Assembly (NCBI GenBank): GCA_018267655.1
Contig: JAFDYB010000080.1
Coordinates: 40,081 to 104,080, forward strand
Direction of reading: 5' to 3'
DNA: 64,000 nt
Source of the DNA: Bacteroidota bacterium
GTDB taxonomy: Bacteria > Bacteroidota > Bacteroidia > B-17B0 > Aurantibacillaceae
Both the position numbers and the translations under genes were made by a program. Positions 8,238 through 16,439 of the stretch are shown piece after piece. The notes beneath the pieces are model-generated. The model was not told the DNA's origin and ran no database searches. It saw nothing but the letters and a program-made list of their open reading frames with translations. Numbering within the stretch: the stretch's first letter is position 1; every line of letters begins with the position of its first letter.

Positions 8238-10328
8238 ATGAAATTGATTTATTCCACACTATTTATAATTGTTTGCTCATTTTTATCATTAGCGCAACAA
8301 TTGCCTGTTACCTGGAAACTTGAAACTAAAAAAATTAATGAATGTGAATATGAATTAGTGTTTAAAGCAAAAATTGAAAAAGAGTGGCATCTTTATTCAC
8401 TAACTCGTACTTTTGGTGATGGCGCGCCAAACCCTACTGAGTTTACATTTAAAAAAAATTCAACGTACGAATTAGTTGGAAAAGTTAAAGAATCGAAAAC
8501 AAAAACAGATTACGATAAAGATCTTGAACTTACCACTATTTACCATGAAAACGAAGGTAGTTTTACGCAACGCATAAAAGTTTTAAAAGCGGGTAAGGTA
8601 AAAATATCAGGCAAATATAGTTGGCAAACATGTAGCCATGGGCAATGCATATTTCCGCCGGCAGAAAATTTTGAATTTGAAGTAGAGGGTTCTCCAAAAT
8701 GCGCTACGGAGCAATTAATCAGCAATGATACGATTTCAAAACAAACAAATGCGACTTGTGCTTGCGACTCTCAAGCAATTGTTACAATACTAAGTAACAG
8801 AAAAACTGTATTGCCGGATAGCGCATCTCAAAAAAATAATAAAGCCACAATTGTACAAAGCGACGAAAAGAAAAATGAAGATAAACAAGTTGCTGATGAA
8901 TCATGGTGGTTGGTGTTTTTGAATGGTTTAGGCTGGGGGCTTGCGGCTGTTTTTACACCGTGTGTATTTCCGTTAATTCCTTTAAATGTGAGTTTCTTTT
9001 TAAAGCGAAGTGGCAATCCTAAAAAAGGTAGGCGCAATGCAATGATTTATGTGCTATCTATTATTTTAATTTTTCTGTTGCTGGGAACTATTATTAATTC
9101 ATTAGTCGATTTAAACTCCTTATCAACCGGTGCACCTTTTAATTTAATTGTATTTGTATTATTGTTACTATTTGCTGCTTCGTTTTTAGGTGCTTTTGAA
9201 ATAGTATTACCTTCAAAATTTGTAAATAAAATAGATCAAGGTAGCGAAAAAGGTGGTTTAATTGGCATCTTTTTTATGGCACTTACGCTTGTAGTAGTTT
9301 CATTTTCGTGTACGGGAGTAATGGTGAGCAACGCATTAGTGTTAATTGGCAACGGTAGCTCATTTGGAGGACCAATAATAGCTTTATTTGGATTTTCGTT
9401 AGGCTTAGCATTACCTTTTGGTTTATTTGCATTGTTTCCGTCATATCTTTCAAAAGTTCCAAAAAGCGGCGGATGGCTCAATACAATTAAAGTAACATTA
9501 GGGTTTATTGAATTAGCCTTAGCGCTAAAATTTGCTTCAAACGTTGATTTAGTTTACCAATTACATATATTAACACGCGAGGTTTTTGTTGCTTTATGGA
9601 TAGCAATTTTTGCACTGCTTACACTTTATTTATTAGGCTTTTTTAAAACTTCACACGACTCACCTGTAAATTTTCTTTCTGTAACACGTATTATGTTTGC
9701 AACATTAAGTTTATTTGTAACACTTTATTTATTACCAGGCTTGTGGGGCGCACCTTTAAAAATATTTAGTGGGGTTTTGCCTCCTATTGATTATTCTGAA
9801 TCGCAGGGGCAAACAACCTCATTTAGTGCACCTTCTCAAACAGCACAAACAAATACTAAAGAAAATGCTGATATGAAGGTTAGCAAAACGGGTATTATTC
9901 ATTTTGAAAATGAATATGAAAAAGCTTTGGCTTACGCTCAAAAAGTAAATAAACCATTGTTAATTGATTTTACCGGCAGGGCTTGTGCCAATTGCAGAAA
10001 GACTGAAGATTTTATTTGGACAGACCCAAGAGTAAAATCAATTTTAAATGAAAAAGTGGTTTTAGTATCGCTTTATGTTGACGAGCGAATTGATTTGCCA
10101 AAAGAAGAGATTAAAACTGTAAAATGGCTCGACAAAGATTTTGAAATTACAACTGTTGGTGATAAATTTAAGTTCATGGAGTTTAGCAGATATAAAGAAA
10201 TTGCACAGCCTTTATATATTATAGTTGATAAAAACGAAAAAACACTAGTGGGACCAAGAGGCTATAAATCAAGCGTAGAAGAGTATATAAATTGGTTAAA
10301 CGAGGGCGTTGAGAAATATAATAAGTAG
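8238..10328 (+). CDS. dsbD: Thiol:disulfide interchange protein DsbD (full three-domain)
   Basis: 696 residues from the ATG at 8238. A TTG 24 nt upstream would only add residues before the signal peptide (MKLIYSTLFIIVCSFLSLAQ). Domains: periplasmic alpha domain with the C-SHGQ-C pair (about 132/137), a membrane domain of about eight helices (about 220-510) with its two redox cysteines in FTPCVFPLIPLN and SFSCTGV, and a C-terminal thioredoxin-like gamma domain with CANC (about 583-586) on the periplasmic side. It carries electrons from cytoplasmic thioredoxin across the inner membrane for cytochrome c maturation and disulfide repair. That fits the many CXXCH proteins made by the act operon in this window. 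Confidence 0.93.
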   Translation: MKLIYSTLFIIVCSFLSLAQQLPVTWKLETKKINECEYELVFKAKIEKEWHLYSLTRTFGDGAPNPTEFTFKKNSTYELVGKVKESKTKTDYDKDLELTTIYHENEGSFTQRIKVLKAGKVKISGKYSWQTCSHGQCIFPPAENFEFEVEGSPKCATEQLISNDTISKQTNATCACDSQAIVTILSNRKTVLPDSASQKNNKATIVQSDEKKNEDKQVADESWWLVFLNGLGWGLAAVFTPCVFPLIPLNVSFFLKRSGNPKKGRRNAMIYVLSIILIFLLLGTIINSLVDLNSLSTGAPFNLIVFVLLLLFAASFLGAFEIVLPSKFVNKIDQGSEKGGLIGIFFMALTLVVVSFSCTGVMVSNALVLIGNGSSFGGPIIALFGFSLGLALPFGLFALFPSYLSKVPKSGGWLNTIKVTLGFIELALALKFASNVDLVYQLHILTREVFVALWIAIFALLTLYLLGFFKTSHDSPVNFLSVTRIMFATLSLFVTLYLLPGLWGAPLKIFSGVLPPIDYSESQGQTTSFSAPSQTAQTNTKENADMKVSKTGIIHFENEYEKALAYAQKVNKPLLIDFTGRACANCRKTEDFIWTDPRVKSILNEKVVLVSLYVDERIDLPKEEIKTVKWLDKDFEITTVGDKFKFMEFSRYKEIAQPLYIIVDKNEKTLVGPRGYKSSVEEYINWLNEGVEKYNK

Positions 10329-10723
10329 CCGTGCGAAAGATATAAGGGAAATAAATAAGGTGAAATTTCAAAAATTATTTATAGTAAACAAATTCTAATT
10401 ACACATCTTCAAACTAATCTGCACTTAGTATTGCCTGCACTAAAATCAATCCTTGATTTATACCAAGTACAGATATATTGTAGCTCAATCTACTTGTTAT
10501 TTTTCGTTTATACTTTCTCGAAAAATATTTCCGTAAGCATTGCTACACAAAGATTTTTTTCGTTATCCAAACAAAAACCGCCTAAGTATCTTTAGACTGA
10601 AATATATTTGAACTTGGTATAATTTGCTTCAGCTAAAATTAAACGAAAAAATCCATTAGATTCTCTCGCAAAAAACAAATAAGTTAATTAAGCAAAGTAA
10701 TTTCTGTATTAAAAATTGGATTT
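10329..10723. other. Non-coding stretch between convergent genes
   Basis: 395 nt with stops in all frames and no RNA gene that I can recognise. It contains an inverted-repeat element (10458-10622) with an internal 9-bp hairpin (10498-10527: TATTTTTCG / CGAAAAATA). No clear U-rich terminator follows either neighbour. Confidence 0.6.
10458..10622. repeat. Inverted-repeat element (MITE-like), 22-nt arms
   Basis: Left arm 10458-10479 (TTATACCAAGT followed by ACAGATATATT) pairs with the reverse complement of 10601-10622 at 20 of 22 positions, around a 121-nt spacer that itself holds a 9-bp hairpin. No ORF inside. Its size and terminal inverted repeats resemble a miniature non-autonomous element. 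No target-site duplication is obvious. Confidence 0.5.
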
Positions 10724-11254
10724 TTAAACGTCTTTCTTTTCAATATGCTTCTCAACCGCTGTTTTAGCACTTTCATACATTTTTTGAATAGTTTCTTTTC
10801 CAAAAGGCTCTGCATCTGTGCTTCTAATGTCTTCAATGCTATATTCAACGGCGCCGGCTTTCAAGTTATACAGAAAGTGAAATTCAGGTTTGGTTATTTC
10901 ACTCTCCCACAATATGCCATTAGGCTCATCTGTAACAAATGATTTAAATTTATTTACCTCATCGTCTTTAATTTCAGCCTTTTTCGCATTTATATCTGCA
11001 GCTTGCTCATTTATGGTAACCGCAAAATTTGTTCCTACTTTAATATCTAATGCGCCTGAACTTTGCTCACTAATTGTGAGTTTTGCCTTTGATGTATCCG
11101 GTATGTATAGCACAAAGTGTTTTCCGTATTTGTTTAAATCTAATACGTTCATTCCTTCCGGTGCTTTAATTTCAGCATTTTGTTTTTTATCACCACACGA
11201 AATTAGTAACAGTGCAGATGCAGCTATAACTGCGACATTTGTAAATATTTTCAT
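10724..11254 (-). CDS. Hypothetical lipoprotein
   Basis: 176 residues. Signal peptide MKIFTNVAVIAASALLLISC ends in a lipobox with the modified Cys at 20, followed by GDKK, so the mature protein is probably exported to the outer membrane. The remainder is a compact charged alpha/beta domain (VLDLNKYGKHFVLYIPD..., then FAVTIN, then ILWESEI-x-KPEFHFLYN) ending in a Lys-rich helix. I do not recognise the family. It stands alone, convergent with dsbD. No catalytic motif is visible. Confidence 0.75.
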   Translation of the reverse strand: MKIFTNVAVIAASALLLISCGDKKQNAEIKAPEGMNVLDLNKYGKHFVLYIPDTSKAKLTISEQSSGALDIKVGTNFAVTINEQAADINAKKAEIKDDEVNKFKSFVTDEPNGILWESEITKPEFHFLYNLKAGAVEYSIEDIRSTDAEPFGKETIQKMYESAKTAVEKHIEKKDV

Positions 11255-11307
11255 AGTTGTATTAAATAAAGTTTAAATATAGCTTTTTTAGGAATAATTC
11301 AATAAAA

Positions 11308-12198
11308 TTATTTCTCAATTACTCCATCGCCTTGATAAATACCATTTTTATAAATGGCTACTCGGGTCAATATCCCATTTTCGTTGTATATAAAAGCTTT
11401 GCCAGACATCAATACGTTATTTACAAAGTCTCCGTCTTTAGTTACTTGTTTATCTTTATTATAAAGTACGTGATGTCCATTTAATACAGTAGGTGCTTTA
11501 CCAACTGTTGCCAAGGTTTCGTCTTTTGAAACAGTGGTTTTTACAGTAGTTTCTTGTTTTACAATCTCGGTATGTTTTGGTAACTCTTTTTTAGCATCAA
11601 AGGTTTTAATAGAAGCAACATCTACATCACCATTATTAAAAGTTTTTTCGGCTTTTTTATCTCCGTTTTCGTAGTATTCGTTAATAACGCCGGTTTCTTT
11701 TCCGTTGGTAAAATTTCCTTTTACAGCTACTTGCCCATTTTCATAATGGTACACTTGTTCACCCTCTCTTTTGCCGGTTTGGCTGTAATTAAATTCGTGT
11801 TGTACTTGTCCATTATCGTAGTACTGTTTTAAGGCACCAACCCATTTATTGCCTTTCCACTCACCTTCTTCTTGCACTTTTCCGTTTTCAAAATAAAGTA
11901 CGGCATGCCCATCGGCTCTGCCATTGTTAAAGTTTACTTTACTTTTTACGTTGTTATTGCAGTAATACTCTAACCATAAACCTGTTTTTCTATTTTCTTT
12001 ATAAGAACCCTCTTCGGCTTTTTGGTTGATAGAATAGCATGTGTTGGGTTTGTGTTTGCCGTAAAGCACCCATTTACCTTGCTTTCTACCGTTTACGTCC
12101 ACATAATTTAATGTATCTTTTCCGTTTAATTCAAACGTTTGAGCATTTGTGTTTATACTCAAAAATAATATCAATAATGGAGTTAACATAGGCTTCAT
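11308..12198 (-). CDS. Secreted MORN-repeat (YwqK-like) protein
   Basis: 296 residues with a signal peptide (cleavage near TNAQ). From about residue 25 to 190 there are at least six MORN/YwqK-type repeats of about 23 residues, with the pattern G-x-W-x-x-YY-x-NG-x-x-x-x-x-x-F-x-NG-x-x-x-G. A less regular section and a final repeat (VLYNKDKQVTKDGDF, YNENGILTRVAIYKNG) follow. Databases sometimes call this family a toxin-antitoxin antitoxin, but nothing here supports a toxin partner. In Bacteroidota such proteins are generally exported and of unknown function. It lies 53 nt upstream of the lipoprotein gene on the same strand and may be co-transcribed. Confidence 0.8.
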   Translation of the reverse strand: MKPMLTPLLILFLSINTNAQTFELNGKDTLNYVDVNGRKQGKWVLYGKHKPNTCYSINQKAEEGSYKENRKTGLWLEYYCNNNVKSKVNFNNGRADGHAVLYFENGKVQEEGEWKGNKWVGALKQYYDNGQVQHEFNYSQTGKREGEQVYHYENGQVAVKGNFTNGKETGVINEYYENGDKKAEKTFNNGDVDVASIKTFDAKKELPKHTEIVKQETTVKTTVSKDETLATVGKAPTVLNGHHVLYNKDKQVTKDGDFVNNVLMSGKAFIYNENGILTRVAIYKNGIYQGDGVIEK

Positions 12199-12334
12199 TT
12201 TTGTAATGGTTTGAAGTTATAGAAGTAAAGTTATAAAAACAAGAAATCTTTTCAAAATAAGACATAAACACTTTATTAACAACGAGTTATAATTTAGACG
12301 AATTACTCTAAAACTTCGATTAATTGAGGGTAAT

Positions 12335-13549
12335 TTAAAGAACTTCGTTTGCAAATAAAATGGAGCTGTCGCCATAGCTTAAAAATCTATAGTTATGCTC
12401 TAAAGCGAATTGATAAATTTTTTTCCAATTACTGCCAACAACAGCACTAACTAAAAGTAAAAGCGTGCTTTTGGGTTGATGAAAATTAGTAATTATAGCC
12501 TTAGCTACTCGCAGTTTATAACCCGGTAAAATAAGTATTTGCGTTTGACACATAATTTTTAATACATTGTTTTTTTTCATCCAATATAAGAGTGCGTTTA
12601 AGCTTTCGTTTAACGTGTATTGTTGGGGCAATTGATAAGCCTCCCATTGTGTTATTTTTAGTGCATTTATATCAAATGTGGAATTTAAAATTGCTTTAAC
12701 TCCCATCCAATAAAGGGTTTCGAGTGTTCGTAACGAAGTAGTTCCAACTGCTATAATTGGAGTAAAGTTTAATAGCGATTCAATAAATTTAAAATCTGCT
12801 TCAAGCCACTCTGCATGCATTTCGTGTTCATTTATATTATTTGCTTTAACGGGTTTAAATGTGCCGGCACCAACGTGTAAAGTTACATAACCTGTGGTTA
12901 TTTTATTTTGTTTTAAATCTTGAAAAACTTTTTCGGTAAAGTGAAGTCCTGCGGTGGGAGCTGCTACCGACCCTTTGTGCTGTGCATATATAGTTTGGTA
13001 GCTGTTATCATCTTTAACTGTTGCTTCTCTTTTTAAGTAGGGTGGTATAGGGAGGCTGCCTAATTTCTCTAAAACCTCGGCAAATGTAAGATTGTTGTTA
13101 CTCCAATTAAATTCAATTTCTATAAAATTAATTGATCGCTGAATAATAGAGGCTTTTAATTCTATATTTTTAGCTGCGAGTGTTAAAGACGGCTCTTTCC
13201 ATTTTTTTAAATTACCTACCAGGCAATGCCATTTAATATTGGCTGTTTTACTCATTGCCGAACTTATATCGTTATAATAGGGCGGAGATTCTAAACAAAA
13301 TATTTCAATGGTATGATTTGAAGATGTTTTAAAAATTAAGCGCGCTTGCACAACTTTAGTATTATTAAAAACGAGCATGCTATTTTTAGGTAAAACGGCA
13401 CTCAAATTACTAAAGGTTGTTTGAGTAATTTGTTGGTTTTTATAAATTAAAAGTTTTGATTGGTCGCGTTGTTCAAGCGGAAACTTGGCTATTTTTTCGT
13501 CAGGTAAATCATAATCAAAATCCTTAATTTCTACATCAAAAAAACTCAT
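12335..13549 (-). CDS. queA: S-adenosylmethionine:tRNA ribosyltransferase-isomerase
   Basis: 404 residues. QueA transfers and isomerises the ribose of AdoMet onto 7-aminomethyl-7-deazaguanine at the tRNA wobble base to give epoxyqueuosine. Recognisable features are the N-terminal DFDYDLPDEKIAKFPLEQRDQSKLL, PIPPYLKR, the SVAAPTAGLHFTEK motif, HVGAGTFKPV, and the C-terminal TNFHQPKSTLLLLVSA. It overlaps kdsB by 4 nt and is the second gene of that pair, so the two should be co-transcribed from the promoter at 14347-14376. The family normally has about 340-350 residues. The extra length lies in the central part (about 75-160 and 320-340). Confidence 0.95.
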   Translation of the reverse strand: MSFFDVEIKDFDYDLPDEKIAKFPLEQRDQSKLLIYKNQQITQTTFSNLSAVLPKNSMLVFNNTKVVQARLIFKTSSNHTIEIFCLESPPYYNDISSAMSKTANIKWHCLVGNLKKWKEPSLTLAAKNIELKASIIQRSINFIEIEFNWSNNNLTFAEVLEKLGSLPIPPYLKREATVKDDNSYQTIYAQHKGSVAAPTAGLHFTEKVFQDLKQNKITTGYVTLHVGAGTFKPVKANNINEHEMHAEWLEADFKFIESLLNFTPIIAVGTTSLRTLETLYWMGVKAILNSTFDINALKITQWEAYQLPQQYTLNESLNALLYWMKKNNVLKIMCQTQILILPGYKLRVAKAIITNFHQPKSTLLLLVSAVVGSNWKKIYQFALEHNYRFLSYGDSSILFANEVL

Positions 13550-14298
13550 TGTGCAATACCCATCAATTTAATAACTTTTTCAATGTCTTGTGGCGTATCA
13601 ATACAATGGCTATCGTAAGTTGTTTCAACGCATTTTATTTTAAAGCCATTTTCGAGCCACCGGAGTTGCTCAAGCGATTCAGCTTTTTCTAAATTACTTT
13701 GTTGCAGAGAAGTAATTTTCTTTAAAATATCGCTGCGATAGGCATACATGCCAACGTGCCTATAAAATGGAAAATGTAAATGCCATTGCGATGGCTCAAT
13801 TCCTTTAAGATGAGGAATAACAGCGCGGCTAAAGTAAAGTGCGTTTGAGTTTGTGTCTAATGTAATTTTAACTTCGCCTGCATCAAATAACACTTCGCTT
13901 GAGTTACATTTAATCATTTGGGTTAAAATTTCGTTGTTACCGTTGCAGGCGTTTAATAGCGAGTTTATTTGTTGAGGGTCAAGAAAAGGTTCATCGCCCT
14001 GAATATTTAAAATATAATCAAAATGTTCGTTTAGCAGGGTATAAGCTTCATAACAGCGGTCGGTGCCACTTGGGTGCTTTTCAGAAGTAATAATAGCGTT
14101 AACACCAAGCGATTGGGCGTGGTTTTTTATCTCTTCGTTATCGGTTGCAACTATAATATTATGAAGCAATTGCGATTTTTTCGATTGCTCAATAACTCTT
14201 TGTAGCATAGTTTTTCCTAAGATTTTTGCTAAAGGTTTTCCAGGAAACCGGCTTGATGCATAACGGGCAGGAATAATGCCAAGAATTTTTTTGGACAT
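13546..14298 (-). CDS. kdsB: 3-deoxy-manno-octulosonate cytidylyltransferase
   Basis: 250 residues, the normal length. It activates Kdo as CMP-Kdo for lipid A-core synthesis in the cytosol. Motifs: the nucleotide-binding IIPARYASSRFPGKPLAKI at the N-terminus, VATDNEEI, a SEKHPSGTDRC loop, and NIQGDEPFLDP for metal binding. First gene of the kdsB-queA pair. The start at 14298 is an ATG with no better candidate nearby. Its presence implies a Kdo-containing outer membrane, in line with the polysaccharide genes at 28-34 kb. Confidence 0.95.
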   Translation of the reverse strand: MSKKILGIIPARYASSRFPGKPLAKILGKTMLQRVIEQSKKSQLLHNIIVATDNEEIKNHAQSLGVNAIITSEKHPSGTDRCYEAYTLLNEHFDYILNIQGDEPFLDPQQINSLLNACNGNNEILTQMIKCNSSEVLFDAGEVKITLDTNSNALYFSRAVIPHLKGIEPSQWHLHFPFYRHVGMYAYRSDILKKITSLQQSNLEKAESLEQLRWLENGFKIKCVETTYDSHCIDTPQDIEKVIKLMGIAQ

Positions 14299-14322
14299 AT
14301 TATTTTTGAAATATTAACGTAT

Positions 14323-14330
14323 TATTTTTG
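14323..14330 (+). promoter_or_regulatory. TANNTTTG promoter element for the DUF1571 gene
   Basis: TATTTTTG ending 30 nt before the ATG at 14361. A second TATTTTTG lies at 14301-14308. No TTTG box at the ideal spacing. Confidence 0.35.
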
Positions 14331-14346
14331 TATAAAATTGTATCTT

Positions 14347-14376
14347 CAAAAGTATAAAAAATGTTGTTGCCGCAAA
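14347..14376 (-). promoter_or_regulatory. Promoter for kdsB-queA
   Basis: On the minus strand TTTG (14376-14373), an 18-nt spacer, then TACTTTTG (14354-14347). The -33 box lies inside the first codons of the divergent gene at 14361. The predicted transcript starts about 40 nt before the kdsB ATG. Confidence 0.5.
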
Positions 14377-15236
14377 GATATTTTAAAAGCACTTTTATTG
14401 TTGTAATTATATGTACAATTTTTATTTTATTTAATTCATTTGCGCAAGTAAAAAATACTAATCCAAGTGCAGCTGCTTTACTAAAGCAAATGAATGATTC
14501 GATTGAAAACATTAAGTATTTACGTATGAAAATTCATGCGACTGAGCGTTTGGGTAAGGGCTTTAATTCATCTCATTCTGAAATTAAACTTCAAATTTTG
14601 CCGCGTAAAGTGTATTTTATTAATCCCAAAAAGAAAATTGAAATACTACAAACCCCCGATTTGCCAAAAAATAAAGCTTTTGTAAAGCCTAACGGCTTTC
14701 CTTATGTAACCGTTATGCTTGATACTTATGGGAATTTAATGCGAAAAAATCAACATTACACCATTAACGAATTGGGTTTTGAATTTATTTCACGTTCTAT
14801 ATTGGCTACTATTTATAAAGATAAGCATGGGATTAATAGTTTTAAATATGTAGGTAAATTATTAAAAAATGGATATAATTGTTTTGTGGTTGAGTATGAA
14901 AGCACAAATTTTGATTATTTTGATTATACTGCTGCAAGCCACGAAACAGTTACTTCAATTGCTTATAAATTAATTGTAAACGATTATTTATTGCGCTATA
15001 AAAATAATTTATTTAATGATTTTGATTATTTAAAAAAGGGAACCGTGCTAAAGGTTCCAAATTTATATTGTAAAAAAGCAATTGTGTGTATAGACGAAAA
15101 ATTAATGCTACCTATTTCAATTAGTTTATTTGATGAGTTTGGGTTGCTTGAATCGTACGATTATACTGAAGTGATAAAGAATAAAAGCATACCAGATGAA
15201 GAGTTTAAAAAAGAGTTTAAAGGGTATAATTTTTAG
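14361..15236 (+). CDS. Exported DUF1571-family protein
   Basis: 291 residues with an N-terminal signal/anchor (about 8-29, cleavage near SFAQ). The body resembles the Bacteroidota branch of DUF1571: a MNDSIENIKYLRMKIHATER opening, ILPRKVYF, FVKPNGFPYVTVMLDTYGNLMRKNQHYTINELGF, and a C-terminal part (YLLRYKNNLFNDFDYLKKGTVLKVPNLY) with the look of a LysM-like peptidoglycan-binding segment. Function is not established. The family fold recalls LolA/LolB-like lipid-binding barrels. It is convergent with the NamZ-like gene (3 nt between stops). Family assignment is from memory of the motifs. Confidence 0.6.
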   Translation: MLLPQRYFKSTFIVVIICTIFILFNSFAQVKNTNPSAAALLKQMNDSIENIKYLRMKIHATERLGKGFNSSHSEIKLQILPRKVYFINPKKKIEILQTPDLPKNKAFVKPNGFPYVTVMLDTYGNLMRKNQHYTINELGFEFISRSILATIYKDKHGINSFKYVGKLLKNGYNCFVVEYESTNFDYFDYTAASHETVTSIAYKLIVNDYLLRYKNNLFNDFDYLKKGTVLKVPNLYCKKAIVCIDEKLMLPISISLFDEFGLLESYDYTEVIKNKSIPDEEFKKEFKGYNF

Positions 15237-15239
15237 AAT

Positions 15240-16439
15240 TTAAAAATCTTTATACAATAAATATTTTTTTCTAATTACTTTATATTTTTCTATATCTTGT
15301 TTCCAAGAGGCTCTAATTTCGCGTTCAGATTTATTTTCTTTAATGTATTTTTGAAGTAAACTATCGCCTGCATGAAAGTTAAAATTTTTATCGAAAAAAG
15401 TAACTGATGTTAATTGGTTGTACATGTATTGAAGCCACGTTAAATTAATTTTTTTATCCAAACTATCGCTGCTATTTCTTAAATCTATTCCAAAACATTT
15501 TAAGTTTTTATACTTAGGGTTTGCGCTTAATTTTGTTTCGCGCGGTGTAAAATAAAAAGTAGTGTCTTTAAAATTAGGGTGCCCAATAGCCTGAAAGGGC
15601 ATGTCTGTTCCACGTGCTAAGCTCACAATAGTTCCTTCAAATAAACCTAAGCTTGGATAAAGCAACACAGAGATATTATTTGGTAAATTTGGCGATGGCT
15701 TAATTGGCAATTGATACGAGCAATTACGCCTGTACCCATCAATTGTAATAATTTTTAAATTACAGCTTAGGCCGTTTTTCAACCACTTTTCACCGTTCAC
15801 CATTTTGGCATATTCGCCAATAGTTAAACCATATACTATTGGCACCGGGTGCAAACCTAAAAAACTTTTATAACTGTTTTGTAATATAGGACCATCAATA
15901 TAAAAACCATTAGGATTGGGCCTATCAAGCACTATTAACTCTTTTTTATTTTCGGCGCAAGCCTCCATTACATAGCTTAGTGTAGAAATATAAGTATAAA
16001 ATCGAACACCAACATCTTGAATGTCAAAAACTACAACATCGATATTTTGTAACTGTTCATTAGTTGGTTTTTTGTTTTTGCCGTAGAGCGAAATTATGGG
16101 TAATTGAGTTTTATTGTCAATTTCAGAGTTTACTTTTTCACCGGCTTCGATTTCTCCTCTAAAACCGTGTTCAGGACAAAAAACTTTTTTTACATTAATT
16201 TTTAATTTTAAAAGTGTATCAATTATTGAGGTACCATTAATTTGACCACTCGAATTGGTAACAACTGCAATTTGCTTTGATTTTAAGTGTGGCAGGTAAA
16301 TACTTAATTTATTGGCGCCGCAAACAACAGAGTTGTATGGCAATACTTTAATTTGAGCGTAATTAGGCAAACAAATTACAGTGAAAAAAAATATCCAATT
16401 TATTTTTTTATTTTTGTTTTTAAATAAGCAAGTAAGCAT
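15240..16439 (-). CDS. Exo-beta-N-acetylmuramidase NamZ-like (DUF1343) protein
   Basis: 399 residues with a signal peptide (about 1-28, cleavage near NYAQ). The DUF1343/NamZ fold is seen in VVTNSSGQING, the PEHGFRGEIEAGEKV segment with its conserved acidic residue, VVFDIQDVGVRFYTYISTL, LDRPNPNGFYIDGPIL, YGLTIGEYAKMVNGE, LFEGTIVSLARGTDMPFQAIGHP. Characterised NamZ releases MurNAc from the non-reducing end of peptidoglycan fragments, so a periplasmic wall-recycling role is likely. Its ATG (16439-16437) shares one base with the TTG start of the divergent ABC permease gene, so the promoters of the two genes must lie inside each other's coding sequence. No other start fits the signal peptide better. 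Confidence 0.85.
   Translation of the reverse strand: MLTCLFKNKNKKINWIFFFTVICLPNYAQIKVLPYNSVVCGANKLSIYLPHLKSKQIAVVTNSSGQINGTSIIDTLLKLKINVKKVFCPEHGFRGEIEAGEKVNSEIDNKTQLPIISLYGKNKKPTNEQLQNIDVVVFDIQDVGVRFYTYISTLSYVMEACAENKKELIVLDRPNPNGFYIDGPILQNSYKSFLGLHPVPIVYGLTIGEYAKMVNGEKWLKNGLSCNLKIITIDGYRRNCSYQLPIKPSPNLPNNISVLLYPSLGLFEGTIVSLARGTDMPFQAIGHPNFKDTTFYFTPRETKLSANPKYKNLKCFGIDLRNSSDSLDKKINLTWLQYMYNQLTSVTFFDKNFNFHAGDSLLQKYIKENKSEREIRASWKQDIEKYKVIRKKYLLYKDF

Noticed and set aside
11308..12198. Toxin-antitoxin antitoxin
   Set aside because: The YwqK label is a database habit. The protein is exported and has MORN repeats, and no toxin gene is adjacent.
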